A DNA stretch of 64,000 nucleotides from Datnioides undecimradiatus. Taxonomy: Eukaryota > Chordata > Actinopteri > Lobotiformes > Datnioididae. Of the stretch, positions 48,397-62,570 are shown piece by piece. A model generated the notes under the pieces. The model saw only the letters and a program-made list of their open reading frames with translations, ran no database searches and was not told the origin of the DNA. Position numbers and translations under genes: made by a program. The DNA is taken from contig WARS01000036.1 of the NCBI GenBank assembly GCA_008933995.1, positions 6,362,419 through 6,426,418 of the forward strand, written 5' to 3'. Position 1 is the first letter of the stretch. Each line of letters starts with the position of its first letter.

Positions 48397-49359
48397 GTCG
48401 TGTACACATGCTGCAAGGCATCTATTTACCCTATCTGCTGTTTTGGCTGGGCAGAACCACAGTCGTTTGAGCGTGACCTCGGTCTTCCTCAGCAGCGCAT
48501 GGAGAGCTGTCTGCAGATGCCAACAGCGCTGAACGTGGTGCTTCAGTGTTTTATGTGGCAGCAGTTCAGTGGAAAGAGTGATATCATCTGCATGTCATAG
48601 AAGGAGAAATGCCATCCTATGCCCAGGCCACAGTGAATCACTGTAGAGGCATTCAAGTGTATTGTACAATGTCATTCGATGAAAGCCTACAGTGCAGAAA
48701 TCCATGGGAACATAGGAACCATAGTGTTCAGAAAGTGTTCAAATCATCAGCCACAGCACTGAACAGTGAGATAAATATGATGGCATGGAGATACATTTGT
48801 GTCATTCAGCTGAAGGGCATAAAGAAATTTTAATCTACAGGTGTCCATAGTACCGAGCATTTAGTTAGGTATTACCATTCCTTGTGTTGGACATCCTGTT
48901 GCAATTTGGGCATTAAACACTAGAGGCGCAATTGATAACAAGTATTCAACACTTTAAGTGAAATGAAGGAGAAACAAAGGACTTAAAACGTGCTACAAAT
49001 TGGACCTTAAAGCAGCTTTAATCAATATAATTATAATGATTTATGAGATGACAGTGTGAAAACCGGGAGGGAATTATCACCCAGATCTCCAGGTCAGCTT
49101 CTTCTGCTACTACTACTAGCTACTCTTCTTTACACAGCTTTAGCAAGTTTCAGCTCTTTGGTTAGATGTCCGGCCCACAACTTTACTGTCATGATGCACT
49201 GTCAGCGCTATTGGTTTTGGCTGCACTTGCAGACACTTAAACCCCACAGTATACAGAAGTGTACAGCATTACATTTAAAAAAAACGCTGAAGAATCTGAC
49301 TTAAACAGACTAAGATATGGCTTAAAAATATGTAGGCAATGCTGCAAATCCTCTATAGA

Positions 49360-49795
49360 TTAAAGGAATAGCTAAAAATTTGTAATGCCGAAAGTGAGAT
49401 GAGATGAAAGCCTGCACTCTTGTCGCTACTCTGATGTTGCCAGGCAACCAATGCAGCAGCCATGGAAGATCCAGAATGTGAATGCACCCACAAAGACCCG
49501 GTCTGACACATATCAAATATAAGACCATAACCTTTACATTTTGCTTTACTATGGATTAGACAAATGAGATTTAACATGTAAATACGTATGTTTTAGAGAT
49601 GCTGGTGGGCAGATAATGTCACCTTTGCTGGAGCCTGACTAACTGTCTCCCTTCCTCTCGCTATGCTATGCTAAGCTAACTAAACAAGCTACTGGCTGAA
49701 GCTTCATGTACGAAGAGACACACAAGTGGTATCAACCATTTTCTTTAATTCTCATCAAAAAAGCAAAAAGCTAAATGTTTTTTCTTACTGAAGAG
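49360..49795. mobile_element. Degraded copy of the foldback element
   Basis: It starts with ATTAAAGGAATAGCTAAAAA and ends with an inverted counterpart. Before the end come TATGCTATGCTAAGCTAAC and GAAGCTTCATGTACGAAGAG, which on the other strand match the left arm of the element type at 30352-30977. The centre is shortened. An RFX-like box (49436) lies inside it. Confidence 0.5.
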
Positions 49796-52700
49796 CAATC
49801 ATAAAGGAGTCCTAACTCTACAGGAAGACATCCACAACTGAAACTGTTAAACAGATGATGATGATTTATATTTCTGTCTGTCATCCTCTCCAGATCTATT
49901 AAACATGCCTGAAATTAAATGTTTCCAAGAAGAGATGGAAAGGACAGTGTGGAAAGCAGAGGCTAACAATCCTCCCCTCATTCTTGTTGTTTAGTTGCTT
50001 CCTGTCCTCATTCCCATAACTTTTTTTTTTCCACTAACGAAAAGTCATTGCAGAGGTCATCGTCTTCTCTGGAAGTTTGGCAAAGCCAGTTCTGATGCTG
50101 AGAGAGGCTGAAAGCATACAACAGTCTTATGTAGAGACTTGTTTGGCTGCTGTTTAGACATGATTCATAGGAAGTGACATGTATTGGTCCAGGTATACAT
50201 GGAAATAGAGATGCTGCTTTTACATCTGCCATTCCTGTTTCTAACATACTGTCCTGGTCTCCCTGCGGATTTGACATCAACACAAGGTTATGTAACATAG
50301 GCAAACAAACATGCGCAAGTAAGACAAGGAGGATACCAGAAACGACTCTTCGCTCATGCTCTTTAGAGAGAGTTCCCATGTGTCTTGGAAAACTGACTAA
50401 AATTAGACTGTTTTCAGTCAGTCATGGAAAATAATAGTCACTCATGGAAAATAAATAGAAATGTAAAATGTCCCAGAAAATGTTTGTCTTCCCTGAAAAT
50501 ATTTGCGAAATTGTCACCTTCTCCTTTTGCTGAAAACAAGACTGTCTGATCTCCTTGAAACAGTTGCTGATGTTGTGAAACACTGAGGAAAATGCAAGAA
50601 TAAATAAAAGCAAAATACTGTGAACTTTGAGGACCTGGTTGCCTGTTTTGCAACAGTTTTTTTGTTGTTTTTTTTTGTTTTTTTTTTAGAAAATCAGACG
50701 TCAGCAACCACTTTCATAATCACTGAACTGTTTCAGGCATTTTTTCATTGCAAAGGTGGATTCTTCAGTTCCTGTTTCTCAAATATTAAGTTTTGATGGT
50801 TTGCATTGGCGTGATCTTATGCTCTGATCTTATGTTTGGCCTACCATAATGATCTCACATTGGGTTCTGGGAAAATACTATGGAATTTTTTGTCTGTTTT
50901 TATATTTTTACATTTTAGAAACAAAGAAATAAATCATTTTTGATGACTGAACAGCTGGCAGATTACTTGATAAAGAAAGTATTTACTTGGATTTCTAACT
51001 GTGCAGCCTGACCTATGCGGGATTTTTCTTACACCAGTTTTATAGGATACAACCATTTTTTCCCCACTTTATACTCAAATATTGACGCACATCAAAAACT
51101 ATTACAATGATACTGACAATATGTCCACGAGGAAATATCAATTACGGTTAAATGTTGAGACTTTCTAGCAGGCCAGCTTTTGTGCAAGTTGTCAAGAGGT
51201 GTGAAAAGAAAACTGAATCCAAAAAAGTCTAAATGAAGTGATTGTGTGCTCTCAGAGTCAGATAAAATTTTGTGACTGTGGTATATCTGGATTGTTATCA
51301 CCTTTATTTGGACGTGATGTACACAGCTTCGTATGTTCAATCTGCTTTCAGATTGTTTCTTGTTTGTACCATAGCACCACTAAAGCGTTCACTGTGATGG
51401 TCCACTCAATGATAAGTAAATGGCCTTTAGTCAGAGATCCACATCTATACTTGGTCGATGCTGTTTTCAGTTTTTCAACAGGTCGGCATTGAATTGCACC
51501 AGTATTTCTACATTGCTCTTGCCACATCAGTCTGTTCTCTCTTGGGAGCCTCAAGGTAGCACCTGATCAAAGAGAATAATTCAGGTCCATAGCCGAGGGA
51601 GGAGTAGAGAGAAGACCGATGGAGCAGAAGGTACAAAGAAAGGTAAAGCTCAAGCTGGGATAGAGTCAACAGTGGTTTGTGTTACTCTGGGAAGAAGAAA
51701 GGGGGTAAGAGAGTTACATCGGGCTATTTCTGTACCATGTTTCCGCAAGAACTAACCTCATTTTTCAACATATTCTTTCACAACTTATCATCAGAGTAGG
51801 TGGTTTTAAATTGAAGTTGGTGGTCCATTGGGTGATTGTGAGTTTACTTTCTTATACAGCATAAGGTTATCAGTGCTAATGCTGCCTGCATGCTCATCGC
51901 AAATGAAGCACACACTGAATTAACTCACAGATGCAAATTGGGCTTTTAGTTTCTCTCCCATGTTGGCTCATTAAGAGAAAATCTCTTCCAGCCATTTGTT
52001 GCTTGCAGGGATGCTCACAGATGCACGGTAATGTATAGGATTACCTGCATGAGAGTGTAGAATTAGATGTTTGAGAGTAAAAACCCTTTAATCCATTCTT
52101 CAAGGAAAGTTTTTTTTCTCTACTAATGCTTTGTTTTTCTTGTTCCAGTCCTCTTTATAATCCATGCATATACTCACTTCCAAAATAAGATTCACACTGA
52201 GGTCTCTGGATTATCCAGACTAACTGGGGCATCATCTCTTGAAAGAGACAGTGCTGTTGAGTTTTTGAAATATAATTTTTCACTGCTGTGAGCAGCACAA
52301 ACAAAATTGTATTGCATTTATATCCATTGTGTCGTGGTGGTAGCTGAAATCTCAAAAGTGGAACAAATTAGAGCTGAAACTTTCATGAAATCAAATGTAT
52401 TTTTTGTGTGTTGAGTGAATCAACCCTTTAAAATATAGTCAGGTTGAGTTTGTTTTCCTTTTTTGCTTTGTATATCTGCTGAAAATGCAGGTCTGTGAAG
52501 AGACACAAGAGTAATGGGAAGCTTGTCGGAGTACAAGACAATTTAGAAATAAAGACACATCAACGCTGCTGCTTTTGTATCCCTAGGTGAGAGGTGTAAA
52601 CAGCACACCACTTCATGAACAAAGCATAACAGCTTTAACTGGCTCACAGTGATACCCCTGTGTTTTCAGCTGCTGAAGATTGTTGTTGAGAGTGGCCTAG

Positions 52701-55700
52701 ATCGTCTTGCATTGAATTTACACTTTCATTTGATAAAGTGCTTATAGTACTCCTTTTATTGAGGTGTTGCATCGCCAGTTCAAAGTAAATGTTTTGCAGG
52801 AGAGGAAGCAGTAGGTAAGCAGGAAAACTGGCATCAGATATTCTAAGTTCAACATGTAGGACTTTATCAAGAAGTGATGGGTTGTTGTATCCTGCTATAC
52901 ATCAACCATTGAACCAACAGGTTCAGAGAACTGCATAGTAACTTCATAATACGTAACTGTAGACCCACTCATTTATGTATGACGTGGACTTATCCCATCA
53001 AACAGCACTGATTCCTTATATGGTGCTGCCTTTCAAAGACAAATTGAAGAGAAAGATGTGGTAGAGTATCTTAATTGTCACTGTCCTACACATTTCTTTC
53101 TACTGTAACTCTTTCAGTTGCGTTTGTGACATCCGTCATTGAGAACAATACACAAGAAAAACACAGAGAGGCAAATGCATCAACTGGTAATATGAGCCAA
53201 TGAGTCAATCACCTATTTTTGGCAGGTTCACCCACGTTGAAAAACTATATATAGACTCTAATTTTGATGTAAAGAGGATATGAGTAATCAGGTCTTAATC
53301 AGGTGTGGTTACCGCTGTGGTTTGGGTGTAAGGCCCACATGTTGTATCTCCATTTGGCTAAATTTAAAGATTGTAGAGATAACAGGTCATGGTGATCAGA
53401 GCAATAGAATACCTGAGTTTTAGTATCGATACACATTGTGTTTACATACTTAATAAAATGAGCCAAACCTCTCAATCGCATATTACATTTTGTCTTACCG
53501 TTAAGGAGCTGTACACTAACTTTGCCTGATAAAATGCGATGTAGTTCATGTCGTCAGTGTCAGTAAGAGCAACACGATGAGCAACATGCAGCTCATTGCC
53601 AAGACACATAATTAGCACATTGTTTACTCATATTGTGACTAATTATCTGTTTATACTTTATGATTTCGTTTCCTGTGGAGAAACAAACAAAAACCGGGGG
53701 AAATCATGTTGACATTAATTATATTATCTACATGTTCAAATTTCACAGCAGCTGCAGCTCCAGTCTGATTCAACCAGAACTGGTTTGGACAGCTGTTGTG
53801 ATTTTTGCATCTTCTTAGAAATTTTATCCAAATAAAAAAGAAAATACAGTGGACACCGTGAAAGAATAGGACTGTATTTTTCTTAATAAGCCTGCTTGCA
53901 GATGTAATATGAGTGCAGTCTCATTACGCCTCACTTGCCTGACTCTCGTGGGCATTCAGTCATGAAGAGCATTCTGCATCTTTATACTGGATGTTTATAA
54001 TATCTGATCACTCCTTACATGTATCACGAGTGTATCCTCTTACTGCTGAGTGCTTCTGTTAGATTGGTTTGCTAATTGACTATATTGACTATATGGGGTG
54101 TAAGAAAAGCTCAAATGCAGCACTTGTTTCGCTCGGGGCATTTTATCTATTTGATTCCACGGGCTGCTCATACTCAACAAAGTAAAGTTTCCAAGTCAAT
54201 AAGACACTGCAGTGTGGATATGTTTCTTGCCTCCAGTCTCAAAATGCTCGATATGGCATAAAGCATCTCTTTTCTCTGCACAACCTGCAGCATTTCTTCT
54301 TCTTTTTCTGGATGCTGGTAAATTTACCCCTGCTTCAAGTGAGGAAGAAAACTACCAGCTCACTCCTCCATATTTTGACATAGATTTGCAAAGCTTGGTG
54401 AGAAGGGAAAACACCAAGCACGAGTTTGTTTTCATAACCAAACCACAAACCATCATCCACATTTAACATTTGAACAATAGAAAAACGCCCAAAAGTCTTC
54501 TTGCCATTCTCTTTTGGTCATCAAAAATCAGAAGTGCGCGCAACAGCAATCACGTATGAAGGACTATGACAGATGGCTTGGTGTTGGGTTAAACCTTCAT
54601 TCTGTTCACTCCCCTCCGTGATTACATATTGTGTTTGAATGCAGCCGGACTCACAATTTAGTCTCATTTACATTCTTTTTTTCAGAAAACTAAAAAAATG
54701 AAGCAGCGATTAGATGGCATCTTATAAATATGGCCTGTTAATGAGACCTGTTTCCTGGACTGCGGTGGCGAGGCTTCAATCAAATCAGTACTCAATGAAC
54801 ACAAAACCAACATAAATACGCTCTGGCAAACACTTTAGGTTCAAGGTCCACCTTGATCTATTGTTATAGGACCAAAATTCAATACTTGAATTTGACATGA
54901 TAACCATCACGTCACTTAAGTATGAATAATACACCATGCTAAAATAATATACTATAAACATGGCAACGACATCTAAATATTCTGAAACAGCAAGTAAATA
55001 ATGTAAATGCAGCCTAATGATGACTTCTGTGTTTTCTGATTGGGTGTATTGGTATTTGAAATTGGGAAGTGTCACTCACTTACCAATTTTGATGGACCTA
55101 GCCTCTTTATTCTTGAAGCCAGGTTTGCCCCACACATACATCTTTAATGACTTGTTTTCAAAAAAGCTCAGTTTTTGGTTGTTGTTTCAGTCTGAATGTG
55201 CTCAGTGAGATCGCCCTTGGAGATGTGCTTTATGAAAATAAATAACAATTAACAGTTGGTTTGAAAACAGTAGCTTAAAGCCACGGCCACATGTTTGTTG
55301 TTTGACCTGCAAGTGACCTGTATTTCATGGACACTTTATTTCTCCCTTTACCTTGCTCCCTCCCTCCTTCCCTCTGCCAGACACAAACACACCATCACCT
55401 CAGGTTTTTCTCTGTCTCCTCTAGACGAAAGGAAAACGAGCAGCATTGTACATCAAAGCTGTGTTCACTACATTTCCCCTGCTGTGCTTTACAGTGCTCC
55501 TCTTTTGTTGCTGTGCCAGGGGACATGGATACCAGACTGTCACATACAGAGTTAAAAATAGAGACAGTCCTTCCCACTTTACTTATGAACCAAAGCTGGA
55601 AAACATGGATAAAAAAGATGAGGAAACCTGTGCTAATAGATGCTGGCTTGGGGCGGAGAGAGGTTGTGTACAGAGGAGTGCGTTATAAACCTTCTAAAGA

Positions 55701-57573
55701 ACAAGCTGCTCATAAGAGACGCCTCATCATGTGTTTAGAGTGCAGGGAGCTGTGTGAAGTGAACAAGCACTGCACTGTTTTTGGAAGGAGGTAAAGTGGG
55801 CATCAAGGAGCAGAGAAGAAAACCCTAGTTTGAAGTCGGTTATTTATGGCTGAAGAGAGGGAGAGCAAAGGAGGAATGTGGAGGAAAACACTCGATGCAG
55901 AAGGGATTCAGTGTTGTTTGTTATCTTCCAGTGGAATAATAATATCAAATAAACATTATGTACTACCCTGCACCTGAACTAAGCATGGACTAATTAAAAC
56001 AGCAATTCACATAATGTGATCTCTAATAAATAAGGGACTGGAGATTGAATCTTCCTTTGGAAAAAAAACAAAAACCAAACATCAATACCTCCCATCTGTC
56101 TGCACAGATAATGTGTGATTCAGGGATTAAATAACCATGATGCTCCACAATTATGAGCTACAGCAGTGCCATCATTTTGCTGTCAAAATATAGTGTTAAA
56201 CACATTATCATGTAATTTTACATGAATAAATAACCTAAAATATGTTGGTAACACTTTATTAAAAGTGGCATCAATGCTACACCAAGGAGTTCTGGAGCTA
56301 CTCCTGGAGATTTAGTGCTCTCTAATCTTCCTGTCTTTCTCTCTAGCCCTCTTCTTTCCTCTTTGAAATTAATGGGTGAACAGAAAATCTTTATTTAAAC
56401 CTCCACCCTGTGGGAGCAGAGCCTACTTGCACCTTTGTGTGGAATGGAAGTTGATCCCTTTGTAAAGAAATATCAAAAATCGAAGAGCGAAGGGCTAAAA
56501 GTCAGATTCTTTGTGGAACGCCCATCTCAGTGAAAATGGGACCACCCAGTGACTGTTGTCATGGCGACTCGCTCAACAATGTTGGCTCTGCTGTGGAGAG
56601 GAGGGCTAAAGCAATGACAGAAAATGAAAGTGACATGAGAAAAATTGGTTGTAAAGAGAGGTTTGGGGGAGGACAGTCCAGCTAAAGAAAGAGGGGAATT
56701 CCACATTTCTGTCGTCGTCCATTTAGGAGAGTTGGCATCTAGGACATTTTTCTCTGGTAGTGCAGGAAAGTGCAACATTGCTCTTTTGGTAAAGCAGAAT
56801 TCAGTAAAGCAGTATATGTACATGTTTTATTATCTACATATTAGAGGAAAAAAACTGATTGTAGAATAGGGCTGCAGTTTTATTACTTTATAAATTTTTT
56901 TTTTTTATTTATATGCCAGTTGTTTTCTTCATCATTTGGTCTATGAAATCTCATTAAATAGTGAAACATGTCAATTGTCATTTTCCAAGATGACATGTTC
57001 AAATAGCTTTTTCTGATTCACAGCCCAAAACCTGAAGACATTCAGTTAAATATCACAAGATAACTCAGCAGCTCGTCTGGACTGAGGAGCTGGAAGTGGT
57101 TTATGTTTGCAGGCCTTCTGGAACCTTTAAGATCACTTGTTTTGTAGACATTCAGTCCCTAACTAATACCCACTTACTGTAGCTTGTAATAAGAGTACAC
57201 ACACTGGATATAACTTGCTGCCTTTGTTAGCTGCTGTCCTCTGTGAAGTCAGTGCCATCTGTGTGCTGAATGAACGGGATGAGACTCATTGGAACAATCA
57301 GGTGTGTTTGCGCTAGAGTAGCAAAAACTGAACTCGGGTTGCAATAAAAAATGAATAGCTGAATTCTTTCTGTTTTGAAATGGCTGTGTCCAGGCTGCAA
57401 GGAAACATTGCACCACATAATAGCTTGTGTCACAGCATTATATTTTGTGCAAACAAAAGGGGGTCTTCCATAGTGGTGGACCTACAGAGAGCTGTCACCC
57501 TCTTTGGCTTTATGGAGCCTTACAGAGCTAAAAGACATTTATCAGTTGGCTGCAATCGGCACTCCCAATCAAT

Positions 57574-57586
57574 GTTGCCAGGTAAC
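57574..57586. promoter_or_regulatory. RFX-type X-box motif in nck2 intron 1
   Basis: GTTGCCAGGTAAC matches the RFX inverted-repeat consensus with a one-base spacer. A related box lies at 49436-49448 and others at 7298-7311 and 12048-12061. Motif evidence only. Confidence 0.25.
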
Positions 57587-60050
57587 TGTTGAATACATAA
57601 ATAAACAAATAAGTTGTCAAGTCATATTAACTAAAAAGGTGACAGTATGTCAGTGTCTACTGATGTTTTATTGCCATGATAAAGCTGTTTTAGGGATTTT
57701 AATCCTGTCTTGTTTATATTGTACTTCCTACCACAGTTTGTCATGGTTGAATTAGATAAAGAAGCCTCTTCTGTCCTAAAATGTGCAGTCATATGGTGTG
57801 GCGATAGCAGCCCCGGGTCTGAGTTTGCCTTCTTCTTTGTCTTATTTTGAGCCCACCACGAGCAACCCTCTTGGTGTTATATTTGAGACGTCAGGGCTTG
57901 GTTTGAGATTTGGGTTCTTCTTTTATATCATTTTTTATGGCATCCACATGTTGGTACCCATTTTCTCCCTTGAAACTGAAGAGGAGCGACCACCAAACCT
58001 CATCACAAAGAGGCAGATGAGCTTATGTCATATACCACACTCTCAGTTTAGGGAACGTGTGTTTGAGAAAGAGACAGATTGAGAGCTTGTTAGGGTTGTA
58101 AAATATTGCCCGTTCCACAATATATCTGTCACTGTTTCTTTGGCAATGGCAGCTGTACATGTGGAAAGCATTGTTACCACTGACTGCATGTGAAAGGCAT
58201 CTAATTACACACTGGCCTGCTTTTGTTGTTGGGGACAAATAATTCTGTGAAGAGGATCATCAGATCCACAGTGGCTGTAACAGTGGCTCCTCATGTTTCT
58301 GTCTATTCAGTTCACTTGTAATGCTTCAAACACTGATTGCCAGTTGGGAGTAAAGCAGTTGTCCTTCCTCTGAGAAGCAACTACTGCAAACAGGGTGGAG
58401 TGGAGAGGACGGGGGAGGGGGTGCAAATGTCTCCTATTGGCTGAGTTCTGCCTGTCTTTGACCTGAATGCCAAACACAGAAAGCACTGCCAGACGTTTTT
58501 TTTTCCTTTAAACATCCCCTCTTTTTTATAATCCTCTTTTACTTTCCCTTTCTCTTTGTGTGGTGTTGAAAGAGCCTCTGAGTGGTCCCCCTCAGTGAAG
58601 GGAGTTGTGAAGTGCTGGTAAAGCCCCAGCTCAGCAGTCTGTCGCTCATCTTTCCTCTTTTAACTCTCTCAGTCGAGGAATGAGGGGTCACAAGGAGCAT
58701 GAGCTCTCAGGCTTTTCTCTTTTTAAACCCTGTCTCTCCCAGATCTGTTTGTTTTCTTTTGTTTGAATTTGTGTGCTTGCTCTCACAGGAAAAGTATGTT
58801 TTTTTGTTTTGTTTAGCCACCTGTCTGTGAACCGTATCAAGGAAACTGAGTTAAGCAGCTCTGATTAAATGAAGAGTGCATCATAAAATGGTTTGTTTCT
58901 ACACATTTGACTGAAGCACAAATGCTTTAGAACAAGACTCTCAGATTGATTTCTATACAAGCTGCCGTCGTGGATTTCACTGGCACATCAAGAGTAGCGG
59001 CATGTTGGCATCAGAATGAGCAGTGGTATAGCTGCCGCTCTGACATCCACGATTGCCCATAGAAGAGGATGGACTTGATTTGGAGTGGCATTCCCATCAC
59101 TCTGCCTAATGAGCAAGGTTGTCAAGGAGACGGAGAAATTGGTATCATGGATGAGGGGAAGCAAAGTGCTCATGCTCGGACTGGAGAATATCGTGGTGTT
59201 TTTTTGTTGTTGTTTTTTTGTCAATTTACACAAGCTGCACGTGTGGAAAGACACGGCACTAAGCCAGAACGATTGTGTAATGAGATCACTTCACACCTGT
59301 TTGGTTCGGTTAACGCCTGGTGCTTTTACCAGTTTGTTTCATTCAGGCATGTGCTAACTAGCTGTTGTTCTGCTTACGAGTAAGGTTTGGTGTTCAACTG
59401 TAGTGTAAAAGTAAGTCAGAGTACAGGATTTTAAGATTGTACACACCTGATTTCAGAACTACTAATATCCATTTTCAGGTCATGAATTGTCACGAAAACA
59501 ATATATTATAATTGACACATTTAATCAGTAGTAGTTTGATTGATGCGTGACAGACGTGTTGAGTAAAACCCACAGACTAGATTTTTTAATAATTATTCTT
59601 TACGAGCTCTTAGTGAACTCCCATGTTTGTCGAGGTATGTAGTTCTGATCACCAAGTCATTTCAGTGAATGAGTTACAAGACCGGTATTCAAAGTATGAT
59701 GTGTGTATAATGTAAGCTTTAATCTAACGTGATGATGAAAGGCCTGAGTTCTGCTCGGCATGACAACTGGAATCTTTTGAATGTTTACTGTGTAAAGAGA
59801 GAAGATGGAAAAAGTCCCGGGAATAAATACCATTGAACACTTATCTGATCTGCTTTGTATTTCAATATCTCAGATACAGCCACTGTAATATCATGCACCA
59901 TTTCGACAGATATTATCCATCCATCTATGCCAGGAGGAATGAATGCAATAAACTGAACGGAAAGAAGTAACCTGCTCTAATCCAGCAGCTATAGCCTGAG
60001 GCAGATAGAGGCCACAGCACGTTCACATACCTCCCGTCTCCTGGAGGAGT

Positions 60051-60058
60051 TGACGTCA
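60051..60058. promoter_or_regulatory. Full CRE in nck2 intron 1
   Basis: TGACGTCA followed by CCG, in a somewhat GC-richer stretch (60000-60130) about 2.5 kb before the first coding exon. It could mark an alternative nck2 promoter, but no clear donor was identified nearby. Confidence 0.25.
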
Positions 60059-61633
60059 CCGTCCCTCATCTTGTCATAAATCTGCCCTTCCACTTCCATT
60101 TCCTGCGCTCTCTAAAGAATCACAACAGCTGCTGCACTTCTTTTTTTGTCTCGTCCTGCATTTCGAACTGAACCTTCCACCATCTTCTTTCTGCTGCTTT
60201 AGCCACTGCAGTAAAAGTTATCACATCCTGGAAAGTTGTGTAACTTAACTTATGGTGAACTTGACAAACTCTCTCAGTGGTGAATTGCACAACTCCCCCC
60301 CACCTCCCGCCTCCTCTCTCCTCCTATGTTGTCCCTGTCCCAGCCTGTGAAGAAATCCAGTTTGACAGCTTTAGTGACGGCAAGCAGAGGCACATTCACA
60401 AGTGCAGCGCTCTGCTGTCCAAACTGTTGCACTTTTTATGGCTTGTTGTAGAGCGAGAGAGCAGCTACTAGACCATCTCTGACTGTAACTGTACGAATGT
60501 ATTCAGTAATGGCTGCTCTGTCTCTGTGGTTGTGGCCTAATTGAAGTGGAATTGAATATCTTTGGTTGAAAAAAAGCAGCGAGCACTTTAGAGTGCTCCC
60601 ATTTGCATTTCATTAAATGTAGCTTCCACAGAAGATATCAGTCTTTCCACCAGTAATGGAATCTTTTATACGGTCTAATTTGTGCAGCTACACTACTCAT
60701 GACTCATAACTCTCTTTTGTGGTTACACTTTATCTCTGCTCTGCCCTCTCATTAAAGAATAAAATGTAAATGACAATACGAGTAAGGGAATATACAGCCT
60801 CCCCTGCTCCGTAATGTGTGCTTTTTCATCCTTTTTTCGAGTGGAAATAAGGATGAAATATACTAAATATGTATGAACATATCCACCCACGTGCTTCCTC
60901 ACATGCAGATTTATCTCTACTGTTTTTCTGCTAACATTTATTTTCCATTTATTAAGGGATGGTGTTTCGCTCAGCAGGGGTTTTCATTCAGAGACACAGT
61001 ATGATATTTGTGAGCAGGATCCAATATATGTGATTGTGTTGTAGATGATATTTAACCATCAGTCTGGGTGTTCCTGCCATAAATCACAGCGTGCCACAAT
61101 AGCTACTGATATCCGCACATAAGATTAGATATCAAACAGACAGTTTTATTTAATTATTCAGGTTAAACAACTGCCGACCAAGAGTGCTTTACAACATGAC
61201 TATTCATTCTGTATCTTTGAATACCCCCTTATCTTCAAAGATCTTCTTTTCATCTACTTCCTTTCATTTATTCCAGCGTTCTTGTTTCCATCTGTACACT
61301 GTTAAACTTGGTGGTGAGCTAAATATAAACCGGATTGCTCGGATGCTTCTCATACCGTGAGACGCCTTTTTTTTCATCACAGCAAATAAAAAGTTTTCAC
61401 AGAGCAGGGAATAAACAAAATCGCATCAAACTCTTCTTATCCCTTCATGCATATTCCCAGACAGACAATCTATTTCCTGTTTGCCCGTCTCATGAACAGC
61501 ATGCATGTAATTCCTCGGCAGTTTAAGGTGGTCCAGCAAACCCGTGTCAAATCACTTCACCTAAGGCCTGGTGAAATAGAGCATGTAATCGCTTGCTGTC
61601 TGTCTCAAAAACTAATAGGCAAGGCTTTGCGCT

Positions 61634-61650
61634 TGTGTGTGTGTGTGTGT
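61634..61650. repeat. Short (GT)n-(GA)n microsatellite
   Basis: A GT run of about 17 bases followed by GAGAGAGA. Confidence 0.8.
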
Positions 61651-62149
61651 GAGAGAGAGTGAGCGGGAGCATGCAGAATGAGCACATAAATTGATTTTGT
61701 GTGTTGTGCTCTCTACGAACGAATAAAGCTTTTTTAGAGGTGCCTTTACTTCTTAGGCTTGAATGTTGCATTGTACAGGGACCTTAAACCTGTGTGCTTA
61801 ATCATGGTTTTCAGCTGTTGGTTTAAGTTTGTATCTTCTTAATGTGGTGGTCTGTGAATGTGACTCCTCTGAAGTTTAATGGTGTAGGGGTTTGAGATTT
61901 TGCCATAATCTTCATCCTAGGAATTATCAGCCTCAGCCCCAGTTTTAGGCTACCAGGAACTCTAGAGTCATATTTATCGTGGTTATGTAATTTAGCCTTG
62001 TGATAGACTGGCATCACGTCCTCAGTGTATCCGGTCTAATGCCTAATGTGAGCTGGGGTAAGCGGTTTAAAAATCGTGTGCATGGATGGATATGGATTAT
62101 TTTGTAATGACTTGTCACTTGTCACAGCAGAACTCTCCCCCTCACTCTC

Positions 62150-62171
62150 TCACACACACACACACACACAC
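62150..62171. repeat. (CA)11 microsatellite
   Basis: A CA run after a CT-rich tract. A second, imperfect CA-rich stretch lies at 62301-62338. Both are 200-400 bases before the first coding exon of nck2. Confidence 0.85.
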
Positions 62172-62570
62172 CTCCGAATTAGACTCTACATTAGATGTAA
62201 TAATACATTTACAGGCCAAAGGAATCGGTATATTATGCCTGTTCATCCTTTAAGTTGATTCCCATCATCATGAACTTGGCCCCACTGACTAGCTAACATA
62301 CACATACACACACGCACACACACACCACACACACGCACAGTATTTCTAATGAATGAATTATTTAAATACTCCTGATCAACCTATGTGCCCCCTAGTGGCT
62401 GTCTGAAGGTGTGGTTTGGTCTGAACCAGGCTACATCATGTTTTTGTTTTCTAATCCTTTCCCTGTGACAAATTGTTCCCTCTGAAGCTGCTGTATACTT
62501 CTGTGTGTGGTCTGTTACTCCTCTGCTAACCCCAGTCCTTGTCTTCTCCCCCAGGAGGACTCCATGAAAG

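Larger units (their letters stand above)
38496..62554 (+). other. nck2: Probable first intron of nck2 (about 24 kb)
   Basis: No coding exon is recognisable on either strand. The stretch contains dispersed repeats at 39688-39820, 42966-43335 and 49360-49795, a 16-bp minisatellite at 48153-48223, AC microsatellites at 48373 and 62151, RFX-like boxes at 49436 and 57574 and a CRE at 60051. Non-repetitive sequence at about 45280-45600 has dense TAAT-type motifs and could be an enhancer. Longer open frames at 55327-55794 and 57783-58082 have no recognisable domain. Confidence 0.45.

Noticed and set aside
55327-55794. Open stretch of 155 codons on the plus strand in nck2 intron 1
   Set aside because: It begins with ATG, but its first third is translated from pyrimidine-rich sequence, there is no domain, and it overlaps other open frames of similar length.
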